This document shows positions 17,064-24,370 of a stretch of 64,000 bases of DNA, piece by piece. How positions within the stretch are numbered: position 1 is the stretch's first letter; every line of letters starts with the position of its first letter. The notes beneath the pieces are model-generated. The model did no database searches. It was not told the DNA's origin and was given only the letters and a program-made list of their open reading frames with translations. Source of the DNA: CALDUY01 sp046350255. Lineage in GTDB: Bacteria > Planctomycetota > Planctomycetia > Gemmatales > Gemmataceae. A program made the translations under genes and the position numbers. The DNA is taken from the NCBI GenBank assembly GCA_046350255.1, contig JAXMAV010000005.1, forward strand, positions 186,001 through 250,000, in the 5' to 3' direction.

Positions 17064-18124
17064 CGGTGCAGATGGGGCGGCTCCTTCTTTCGCTGGCCCT
17101 GTGCCTGGCAGGATTCACTTACTCGGCGCACGCTTGCTCGGCTCCAGTCTTTCGGTACGCTCTCGAACGCTGGCCTGCTTCCCACTACCAACTACTGGTA
17201 GCCCATCAAGGCTCTCTGGAGGGTCGCAGCCAGCAGCAGGTGGAGCAGCTGCGGAGCCTCATCGCTTCTGCAAATGTTCAGCTGCGCCTGGTCGATCTCC
17301 ATGGGGCTCCCTCTACCGAGGACCGGAAGCGTGTGGAGCGCTGGACAAAGCGGGGCTCCTTTCCTCAGGCGCTGCTGTTTGGTCCAGAGGACACCATCGA
17401 CGTGCCTCCCCTCTGGGCTGGCTTCCAGTCCACTGAGGAACTCAAAGCGTTGCTGCAATCACCTGCGCGGCGCCTGCTGGTCGATCATCTGTCGCGGGGC
17501 GCATCGGTGGTGTGGCTGCTGCTGGAATCGAGTGACGCCCAGGCCGATGACGCAGCGGCCCAGCTTCTGGCGAAAGAGCTTCCACGTCTGGAGCGCGAGA
17601 TTCGGCTCCCCACGATCGAAGATCCGCGCGATTTACTCTCCACACTGCCGCTGAAACTGTCATTCCCGGTGCTTCGAATCAGTCGGGAGGATGCCACAGA
17701 GGCAGGATTGGTGCGGCTGTTGCTGCAGGGGGACCAGGCACCGACCGGGCCTGTGGTCTTTCCGGTGTTCGGCCGGGGGCGCGTGCTTATCTCCATCACC
17801 GGCAAGGAACTCCGCCCGGCTGTGCTGGAGCGCTGGGCCAGCTACCTGTGTGGGCCGTGTTCCTGCCAGGTCAAGGAGTTAAATCCGGGCTTTGACCTTC
17901 CCCTGCAGGCCGACTGGGATGCTCTTCTTGCGCTATCCAGCCCGGCGTCCGCTCCGGTGCTTGAAGCGCCGGCCATTCCTCCGGGAAAGAAAGTGGCTTC
18001 GGTGCAGGCTCCCGAGCGTGCGTTCTCAGTGATCCCTGTGTTGATGATCGCGGGTGGACTGGTGGTGCTGACCGCTGCAATGATTGCCTGGGATCGCTGG
18101 CGCGGAGCGCGGGCTCAGACGTGA
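17060..18124 (+). CDS. Exported membrane-anchored protein of unknown function
   Basis: The 354-residue protein has an N-terminal signal sequence (MGRLLLSLALCLAGFTYSAHAC) and a single C-terminal transmembrane helix (VIPVLMIAGGLVVLTAAMIA) followed by a short basic tail, so the bulk is outside the cytoplasm. Residues about 25-110 (FRYALERWPASHYQLLVAHQ) look like a thioredoxin-fold-like or planctomycete-specific segment. CGPCSCQVKELNPGFD near residue 270 is a cysteine cluster that could bind metal or form disulphides. I do not recognise a functional family. It overlaps the upstream SWIM gene by four bases and its last ten bases overlap the convergent gene at 18115. Confidence 0.7.
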   Translation: MTVQMGRLLLSLALCLAGFTYSAHACSAPVFRYALERWPASHYQLLVAHQGSLEGRSQQQVEQLRSLIASANVQLRLVDLHGAPSTEDRKRVERWTKRGSFPQALLFGPEDTIDVPPLWAGFQSTEELKALLQSPARRLLVDHLSRGASVVWLLLESSDAQADDAAAQLLAKELPRLEREIRLPTIEDPRDLLSTLPLKLSFPVLRISREDATEAGLVRLLLQGDQAPTGPVVFPVFGRGRVLISITGKELRPAVLERWASYLCGPCSCQVKELNPGFDLPLQADWDALLALSSPASAPVLEAPAIPPGKKVASVQAPERAFSVIPVLMIAGGLVVLTAAMIAWDRWRGARAQT

Positions 18125-18792
18125 TTCAATATCGCATCGACGACCCAGCAGCCGCGATAGTGCACCTGCCTGGCGCGGGCGTGTTCGAGAAGTCGAAGAT
18201 GATCGCAACCGGCCTCCTCCAGAGCGTCGGCCAGGATGGGTAGGTCGCCAAACCGGCCTTCCTCGTAGATGACCTGGGCCAGCTTGTTGACTGCTCCGTC
18301 GTTGGCCAGGATCCAGTCGCGTTCGATGACCACCGGATCGAACGGATTGCCGAACAGATCATGGAGAAGCTCTGCCTGAAAGACCCGCTCGCGTTCCCAG
18401 CTGGTTCCCGGGATAAAGTCTCTGGCTACCATGCGGGCATCCCAGCCGGCATCCCAGGCCGCGTGCCAGGCGAACTGGCGCGTCGTGGCCCAGGCGGCCC
18501 CGCCGATGGCAAAAGTTGCCCGGGCGATCGGCGATCCGATATCTCCCCAGATGCGAGCCAGCGAGGCTACAATCCGCTCGGCGGCGGCAAGTTCCGCGAG
18601 GCTGGCCTTGCCATCGGCGAACCTCTGAGCGACCTCGATGGCATGGCGGCAGCGGTCATCGCGAAGCTGAGACCAGATGCGCCGACAGCATCCGATGGCG
18701 TACAGACGCAGCTTCCTGGGACTGGCGTTTGCAGTAAGGAAGTTGAGCATGGCCTCTGGGCTGAGGCAGCTTTTCCACTGCTCCTCGGTCAT
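18115..18792 (-). CDS. Planctomycete-type cytoplasmic protein of unknown function
   Basis: The 225-residue protein has no signal peptide or membrane helix. It resembles a paralogous group common in Gemmata-like genomes: the N-terminal MTEEQWKSCLSPEAMLNFL, a CCRRIW element, and the C-terminal HDLFGNPFDPVVIE, LAQVIYEEGRFGDLPILADA, LEEAGCDHLRLLEHAR and RGCWVVDAIL. I know these as recurrent motifs but not their role. The ATG at 18792 has AAGG upstream. It is the downstream partner of the small gene at 18895-19110 (gap of 102 bases). Confidence 0.75.
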   Translation of the reverse strand: MTEEQWKSCLSPEAMLNFLTANASPRKLRLYAIGCCRRIWSQLRDDRCRHAIEVAQRFADGKASLAELAAAERIVASLARIWGDIGSPIARATFAIGGAAWATTRQFAWHAAWDAGWDARMVARDFIPGTSWERERVFQAELLHDLFGNPFDPVVIERDWILANDGAVNKLAQVIYEEGRFGDLPILADALEEAGCDHLRLLEHARARQVHYRGCWVVDAILNHV

Positions 18793-18894
18793 GGCTCGCC
18801 TTCATCGATCGCTGCGGGGGCGTTCGGGAACATGCTTACCCATCTTACGGAACGTGCCGGTCCTGGGAAGAGCATCCCCGGTGCGTCCTCGGTG

Positions 18895-19110
18895 TCAGGG
18901 GCCATGCGGGGGATCCATCCGCCAGCGCACCTGCGAACGAACCAGGTCAATCTGCACCTGTGGCCGGGGACACTGGTTGTGCTCCAGCCAGTCAAGTAGC
19001 TCCTCGATTTCGTGCAGGGCCAGGCCGGTGCAGACCCACCACCCCGCATCATCGAGATGAGGCGCATGGGTACCCACTCGAGTGATGATACGTGCAGGAG
19101 AAATGGCCAT
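18895..19110 (-). CDS. Small protein of unknown function (71 residues)
   Basis: ATG 19110 has a GGGAG site five bases upstream, which supports translation. The product contains DDAGWWVCTGLALHEIEELL and DWLEHNQC, a short amphipathic helix pattern I associate with small proteins of Gemmata-like planctomycetes, without known role. The opposite strand across this region also has open frames, but none has a comparable ribosome binding site. The neighbours on the same strand are unknown proteins. Confidence 0.55.
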   Translation of the reverse strand: MAISPARIITRVGTHAPHLDDAGWWVCTGLALHEIEELLDWLEHNQCPRPQVQIDLVRSQVRWRMDPPHGP

Positions 19111-19255
19111 CGGAACTCCCGGCTTCTGGATCGGGATCCTCTACCATTTCTTATTCATCGGGTCGGCCTGACTGTGACGCTACTGGAATCTCGGCATGTT
19201 GCGAGAAACCCCTTCCTTGCCTGGTAAGCTGGAAGGGCGCGAGCCATCAGCTAAC

Positions 19256-20692
19256 TCAGCCGGCAATCGACTCGATGACGCGACCGCTGACATTGGTCAG
19301 TCGTTGCTGCCGACCGCCGTGGGGGTAGGTGAGCTTCTCGTGGTCGAACCCCAGAAGGTGCAGAACAGTGGCGTGCCAGTCAGCCACGTGGACCTTATTC
19401 TCGACCGCGGCGTAGCCGAATTCATCCGTTTGACCGATGATCTGTCCACCCCGGACGCCACCACCTGCCATCCAGGTGGTGAAGCCTCGTGGGCTATGGT
19501 CGCGTCCCTTGCCGTTTTGCCCCGTCGGGGTGCGACCAAACTCGCTGGTCCACAGCACCAGCGTGGTGTCGAGCAGCCCGCGCGATTCCAGGTCGGATAG
19601 AAGTCCGGCGATGGGCAGGTCGGTCTCGCCACAGTGGAGGATATGGTTGCGAAGCACATCGCCGTGAGCGTCCCAGTTCTCGTCGTTGTGGCCGCCACCC
19701 GAGTAGACCTGCACGAAGCGTACCCCACGTTCGACCAGCCGACGGGCGAGCAGGCAGCGCGACCCGAACTTCTCGGTTCGGGCATCGTCGAGACCATACA
19801 GAGTGCGGGTGGCCCTTGACTCCCGGGAAAGATCGACGGCCTCTGGCGCGTGAGCCTGCATGCGGAACGCCAGTTCATAAGAGGCCAGCCGGGCCGATAG
19901 CTCGGTGTTGTCGGGGGCGTGCTGGCGATGACGACGGTTTAGATCGGCCAGAAGGTCGAGTTGTTCGCGCTGCTGGCCGGTGGTGGTTCCCGGGGGAGGA
20001 GTCAGATGCAGGATGGGGTCACCCTGCATGCGGAATTGCGTGCCCTGGTAGGCGGCTGGCATGAAGCCGTGGCCCCAGTTCGGAGCGCCGCCGATGGGGC
20101 CGCCGCGATGGTCGAGCATGACCACGAAGCCTGGAAGATTCTTGCTGACACTGCCCAGGCCGTAGGTGGCCCAGGATCCCAGGCAGGGATAGCCCTGGCG
20201 TAGAAAGCCCGTGTTCATCTGAAGCAGGGCGGAGCCATGAGCAAAGCTGTTCGTCCAGGTGCTTCGGATGACAGCGAGGTGATCAACCTTCCTGGCCAGA
20301 TGCGGGTAGAGATCGGACACCTCGATCCCCGACTGGCCATGGCGGGAGAACTTGCGCGGCGACGCCAGAAGAGTACCTGGGTTGCGCGAGCGCAAAGTCG
20401 GATCGATGGCTGGCATCGGCTGACCGTTGCGCCGGGTCAGTTCGGGTTTAGGATCGAAGGTATCCACCTGGCTCACGCCACCGTACATGAACAGGCAGAT
20501 GACCGCCCGGGCCCGAGGCGCGAAATGCGGCGGTTTGGGATCGAGCGGACTCGCGGGTTCCACCGGCGGGGCAGCAGACCGGGCCTCCTCGGCGAGCAGG
20601 GCGGAGAGGGCCAGCCCACCGAAGCCAGCGCCGGTATTCCAGAGGAAGTCTCGTCTCGAGCAGGACTCGAAGCGATGGCAGAACTCGGACAT
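19256..20692 (-). CDS. DUF1501 protein, Tat-exported sulfatase-like fold
   Basis: The 478-residue protein has a twin-arginine signal (SRRDFLWNTGAGFGGLALSA). DUF1501 hallmarks are AVICLFMYGGVSQVDTFDPK, PLLRSRN-type substrate loop (DPTLRSRNPGTLL), SDLYPHLARKVDHLAVIRS, HGSALLQMNTGF, GVRFVQVYSGGGHNDENWDA and LVLWTSEFGRTPTGQNGKGR. The fold is alkaline phosphatase/sulfatase-like, but the enzymatic role is not established. It lies nine bases after the PSD1-type gene, the standard planctomycete pairing, with GAGG five bases before its ATG, so both come from one transcript. Confidence 0.9.
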   Translation of the reverse strand: MSEFCHRFESCSRRDFLWNTGAGFGGLALSALLAEEARSAAPPVEPASPLDPKPPHFAPRARAVICLFMYGGVSQVDTFDPKPELTRRNGQPMPAIDPTLRSRNPGTLLASPRKFSRHGQSGIEVSDLYPHLARKVDHLAVIRSTWTNSFAHGSALLQMNTGFLRQGYPCLGSWATYGLGSVSKNLPGFVVMLDHRGGPIGGAPNWGHGFMPAAYQGTQFRMQGDPILHLTPPPGTTTGQQREQLDLLADLNRRHRQHAPDNTELSARLASYELAFRMQAHAPEAVDLSRESRATRTLYGLDDARTEKFGSRCLLARRLVERGVRFVQVYSGGGHNDENWDAHGDVLRNHILHCGETDLPIAGLLSDLESRGLLDTTLVLWTSEFGRTPTGQNGKGRDHSPRGFTTWMAGGGVRGGQIIGQTDEFGYAAVENKVHVADWHATVLHLLGFDHEKLTYPHGGRQQRLTNVSGRVIESIAG

Positions 20693-20701
20693 GGCTGCCT
20701 C

Positions 20702-22768
20702 TTATCCCAGGTAGAAGAATTCGTTGCTGTTCAGGAGCACCAGGCAGAACGACGCCAGCGCCCGGAGAGATGCATCCGTCTTGCCGGGCGATTCGCGCTC
20801 CAGGCGCGCTTGCTGTTGGGCCAGGAAGGTACGCACCCGACGCACCTCGTCAGCCTGAGCCGGCCGACACAGCACCAGGTCGAAGGCACGGAGGATTTGG
20901 GCATCGACCACGGGGCCGGCCTCGTCGTGTAGACGCCGGGCCAGATGGTGGGCCTGCTGATGTGTGAACGTCCCGTTTAGGAACGTCAGCGCCTGCGGCG
21001 CCGTGGTGGATTGCGACCGGCATTCGCAGCTGGTCGTGTTGTCCGGGGTGTCGAGCAACTCCAACTCTGGCAGAGCAAGTGAGCGCTTGGCGAACACGTA
21101 TACGCTGCGTCGGGCTGCCTGGCTGTCGCTGGACTTGCCCCACCCAAGACCCGGCCGCGACTGCGTGGCCAGCACCGCCTGCGAGAGAGGCGGATAGACC
21201 CCGGGCCCGTGCATCTGACTATTGAGCTGGCCCGAAACCGAGAGCATGGCATCGCGGACCGCCTCGGCTTCCAGCCGTCGGAGGCGCCAGCGGCCGAACA
21301 ACGCCAGTTGACGGTCGGCCTGTTCCCCTTCGCGGCCCGAGCTAGTCTGGTAGGTTCGCGACAGAACGATGAGCCGATGCAGCTGCTTGATGCTCCAGCC
21401 TGAGTGGATCAGCTCGCTGGCCAACCAGTCGAGTAGCTCCGGATGGGAGGGAGCCTCGCCCTGGAGGCCGAAATCATTGGTCGTGGCCACGATGCCCCGG
21501 CCAAAGTGCCAGTGCCAGAGACGGTTGACCAGCACTCGCGCCAGCAGCGGATTCTCCGGCTGGACCAACGTGCGCGCCAGGGCCAGTCGGCGGCCAGTGG
21601 TGCTGGGCCGTGTGGTGGGAGCCGCCATCGGGACCGAGCTCAACCAGTGAGATAACTTCGGTTGCACAAGTCCGCCTGCCAGGTCGGGGTTGCCCCGGCG
21701 GAGAATCCGGGTGACGGGAACCTGGGTGCGGTCTTCCTCCCAGGTATAGGCCAGCGGAAGTTGTCCCGCGGGATCCTGGGCCAGGTCGGCCTGCCTGCGT
21801 TCCAGGCCGGCCAGGCGCTCGCGCTCCGCCAGGGGAGGAACTACCTTGCCGCGCTGTTTCGCGCGCTGGCTGATCTCATTCACCTGCGCGGACACGCTGG
21901 TCTTCTGGTCGGTCCAACGCTGGAACGCCTCCATCTGCGTGCCAGACCCGATGGGCCGGGCCAGATCTTCCCGGCCACGCTGGGGTCGCTTCAATGGAGC
22001 GAAGACAGCCAGCAGCTCGTAGTACTCCTTCTGCGAGTAGGGCTCGAAGAAGTGGTCGTGGCACCGGGCACAGCGGACCGTCTGCGCCAGGAAAGTGGCC
22101 GTGGTTGTTCCGAGGATGTCGTCGAGCTGCTCGTAGCGATCGATCAGATCGTTGGCAGGTTCGTCATCCCAGGTGCCCAGGCGCAGGAAGGTGGTGGCAG
22201 CGTGCGAGGCCACACTGGCATCGTCCAGCTCGTCGCCGGCCAACTGTTCCAGCACCATACGGTCGTACGGCAGGTCGCCATTGAAGGCGTCCACCACCCA
22301 GTCGCGGTAGCGCCAGGCATAGGGTTTGTCGCCGTCCCGCTCGTACCCGTTGGTGTCGGCGTAGCGGGCCAGGTCGAGCCAGTGTCGACCCCAGCGCTCA
22401 CCGTATGCGGGAGAGGCCAGGAGGCGCTCGACCAGGGCAGGGTAGGCCGTTGGTGAGCGATCAGCGAGGAACCGTGCCTGTTCTTCCGGGCTGGGAGGCA
22501 AACCGGTCAGATCGAGACTGACGCGGCGAAGCAGAGTGCGCCGGTCGGCGTCGCTGGTGGGTTGGATCCCTTCCTGTTCGAGCCGGGCCAGAATGAACGA
22601 ATCGATAGGATTTCGCTGCCAGGTAGTATTAGCCACGATCGGAGGAGCGGGACGTCGAATGGGCTTGAAGGCCCAGTGTTTCTTCCCACGGTCGATCAAC
22701 GATTCTTCTGCCGGAGAGGACACAGCGAAAAGCAGCCCAGTGAGGAGGGCAAGCATGCAGCGGATCAC
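20702..22768 (-). CDS. PSD1-type protein with DUF1549 and DUF1553 domains, exported
   Basis: The product has 688 residues. After a short signal peptide (MLALLTGLLFAVSSPAEES) comes DUF1549: WAFKPIRRPAPP, NPIDSFILARLEQEGIQP, RRVSLDLTGLPPSPEE, WGRHWLDLARYADTNGYE and a CARCHDHFFEPYSQKEYY heme-like CxxCH motif. DUF1553 follows: NPLLARVLVNRLWHWHFGRG, THE TNDFGLQGEAPSHPELLD segment, IVLSRTYQTSS, RRLEAEAVRDAML and CLVLLNSNEFFYLG. GTG 22768 is chosen because GGAGG lies eight bases upstream and the signal peptide begins just after it; in-frame ATGs at 22813 and 22945 lack this. The family is abundant in planctomycetes and is associated with polysaccharide-related exported redox proteins. It is divergent from the Gfo/Idh gene. 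Confidence 0.87.
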   Translation of the reverse strand: MIRCMLALLTGLLFAVSSPAEESLIDRGKKHWAFKPIRRPAPPIVANTTWQRNPIDSFILARLEQEGIQPTSDADRRTLLRRVSLDLTGLPPSPEEQARFLADRSPTAYPALVERLLASPAYGERWGRHWLDLARYADTNGYERDGDKPYAWRYRDWVVDAFNGDLPYDRMVLEQLAGDELDDASVASHAATTFLRLGTWDDEPANDLIDRYEQLDDILGTTTATFLAQTVRCARCHDHFFEPYSQKEYYELLAVFAPLKRPQRGREDLARPIGSGTQMEAFQRWTDQKTSVSAQVNEISQRAKQRGKVVPPLAERERLAGLERRQADLAQDPAGQLPLAYTWEEDRTQVPVTRILRRGNPDLAGGLVQPKLSHWLSSVPMAAPTTRPSTTGRRLALARTLVQPENPLLARVLVNRLWHWHFGRGIVATTNDFGLQGEAPSHPELLDWLASELIHSGWSIKQLHRLIVLSRTYQTSSGREGEQADRQLALFGRWRLRRLEAEAVRDAMLSVSGQLNSQMHGPGVYPPLSQAVLATQSRPGLGWGKSSDSQAARRSVYVFAKRSLALPELELLDTPDNTTSCECRSQSTTAPQALTFLNGTFTHQQAHHLARRLHDEAGPVVDAQILRAFDLVLCRPAQADEVRRVRTFLAQQQARLERESPGKTDASLRALASFCLVLLNSNEFFYLG

Positions 22769-22947
22769 GCGAGGATCCTCCAGGTGGGATGAGCTGGCAG
22801 GTTCCTTGAGCATAAATGGAATCGGGAGGCCAGGCAAGCAGAAAGGAAGATCTCGCCAGTGGGAGACTTCGCCCGGCTGCTGGTCGGCTGCGCGGGCGCA
22901 AGGTAGATTATCCCCGCCTGTCTGATCCACTCTCCGGAGAACCAATC

Positions 22948-24312
22948 ATGGACCGTCGATCTTTCCTGCACAGCGCGGCTTCTGGCCTGGTGCTGGCCTC
23001 GGGTGTTCACGTGGCCGGGGCCCAGGCGAAACCGCCGCGCGTGGGACTCATTGGCTGCGGCTGGTATGGCAAGTGCGATCTCTTCCGCCTGATTCAGGTG
23101 GCTCCGGTCGATGTGGTGTCTCTCTGCGATGTTGATCAAAAGATGCTCGCGGAGGCGGTCGACCTGGTTTCTCAGCGGCAGAAATCGGGCAAGAAGCCGC
23201 GCACCTATGGCGACTACCGCAAGATGCTGGCGGAAAAGGACCTCGACATCGTCCTGGTGGGCACACCTGATCACTGGCACGCTCTACCCACCATTGCCGC
23301 CATCGAGGCTGGGGCGGATGTCTACGTGCAAAAGCCGATCAGCGTGGATGTTGCGGAAGGGCAGGCCATGCTGGCCGCCGCCCGGAAAAACAAGCGCGTC
23401 GTCCAGGTCGGGACTCAGCGGCGCAGCACCCCACATCTCGCGGAGGCCCGGGAACGCGTGGTGAAGGAGGGCAAGTTGGGGAAGGTGGGGCTCGTCGAGA
23501 TCTACTGCTACTATCACATGCGGAACAATGACAACCCACCCACCGTCCAGGTGCCCGAGTTCTTCGACTATGAGATGTGGACGGGCCCCGCGCCCAGGCG
23601 GCCTTACGATGCCCCGCCGTATCGCGATCTCGGCAACGCGCCGCTCCCGCATCGACGCTGGTGGCGAACCTTCATGGAGTATGGCAACGGTATCGTGGGC
23701 GACATGTGTATCCACATGCTCGACATGGTGCGCTGGCAACTCGATCTCGGCTGGCCCAAACGCATCAGCTCGACAGGGGGCATCTTCGTGCAGAAGAAGG
23801 CGCGATCGAACATCACCGACACGCAAACGGCCACCTTCAGCTACGACGACCTGGATGTCGTCTGGCAGCATCGGACGTGGGGCCCGCCAGTGGATCCGGA
23901 GTATCCCTGGGGTGCTACCATCTACGGGGAGAAGGGCACGCTGAAGCTCAGCGTCCACAAGTACGAGTTCTTCCCGCAGGGCAGCAACAAGCCGTCGATG
24001 AGCGGCAAGGCGCTGATTCTCGATACCTTCCCCGAGGATCGTACCGAGCGCGACATGGAGATCCACGTGGCCGAGGCTAACCGTCGGCATCAGAAGGATT
24101 TCCTGGCGGCCATCCAGAAGCGGAGCAAGCCGGTGGCCGACATCGAGCAGGGCCACATTTCCACGGCATCGTGCATTCTGGCGAATCTGTCGCAGCAGCT
24201 GGGGCGAAGCCTGACCTGGGATGCCGACAAGGGGCAGGTGGTGGGTGATGAGGCGGCTAACAAGTTGTTGAAGAGGCCGTACCGTGAGGGGTGGAAGCAC
24301 CCGGCCGAGTAA
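22948..24312 (+). CDS. Tat-exported Gfo/Idh/MocA family oxidoreductase
   Basis: The 454-residue protein has a twin-arginine signal (MDRRSFLHSAASGLVLASGV), then the NAD(P)-binding motif VGLIGCGWYGKCD, LVGTPDHWHALPTIAAIEAG, the catalytic lysine motif DVYVQKPISVD (Glu-Lys-Pro replaced by Gln-Lys-Pro, common in the exported subgroup) and GDMCIHMLDMVRWQLDLG with the family His/Asp pair. Members oxidise or reduce sugars and sugar acids with tightly bound nucleotide cofactor. The start at 22948 has GGAG eight bases upstream. It is divergently oriented to the PSD1/DUF1501 unit and followed by a 13-bp inverted repeat. Confidence 0.88.
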   Translation: MDRRSFLHSAASGLVLASGVHVAGAQAKPPRVGLIGCGWYGKCDLFRLIQVAPVDVVSLCDVDQKMLAEAVDLVSQRQKSGKKPRTYGDYRKMLAEKDLDIVLVGTPDHWHALPTIAAIEAGADVYVQKPISVDVAEGQAMLAAARKNKRVVQVGTQRRSTPHLAEARERVVKEGKLGKVGLVEIYCYYHMRNNDNPPTVQVPEFFDYEMWTGPAPRRPYDAPPYRDLGNAPLPHRRWWRTFMEYGNGIVGDMCIHMLDMVRWQLDLGWPKRISSTGGIFVQKKARSNITDTQTATFSYDDLDVVWQHRTWGPPVDPEYPWGATIYGEKGTLKLSVHKYEFFPQGSNKPSMSGKALILDTFPEDRTERDMEIHVAEANRRHQKDFLAAIQKRSKPVADIEQGHISTASCILANLSQQLGRSLTWDADKGQVVGDEAANKLLKRPYREGWKHPAE

Positions 24313-24319
24313 AACGCAT

Positions 24320-24352
24320 CGGGCCGCGCGGGGACTTCACCCGCGCGGCCCG
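24320..24352. terminator. Inverted repeat between convergent genes, probable bidirectional terminator
   Basis: A perfect 13-bp GC-rich stem (24320-24332 with 24340-24352) with a 7-base loop lies between the stops at 24312 and 24371. There is no T-tract on either side, so Rho-independent activity is less certain. Confidence 0.55.
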
Positions 24353-24370
24353 ACCCTCGCCGACGGAGCT

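Noticed and set aside
18361..18999. 212-residue plus-strand frame across the small minus-strand genes
   Set aside because: The minus-strand products carry recurrent planctomycete motifs and good ribosome binding sites; the plus-strand frame has neither.
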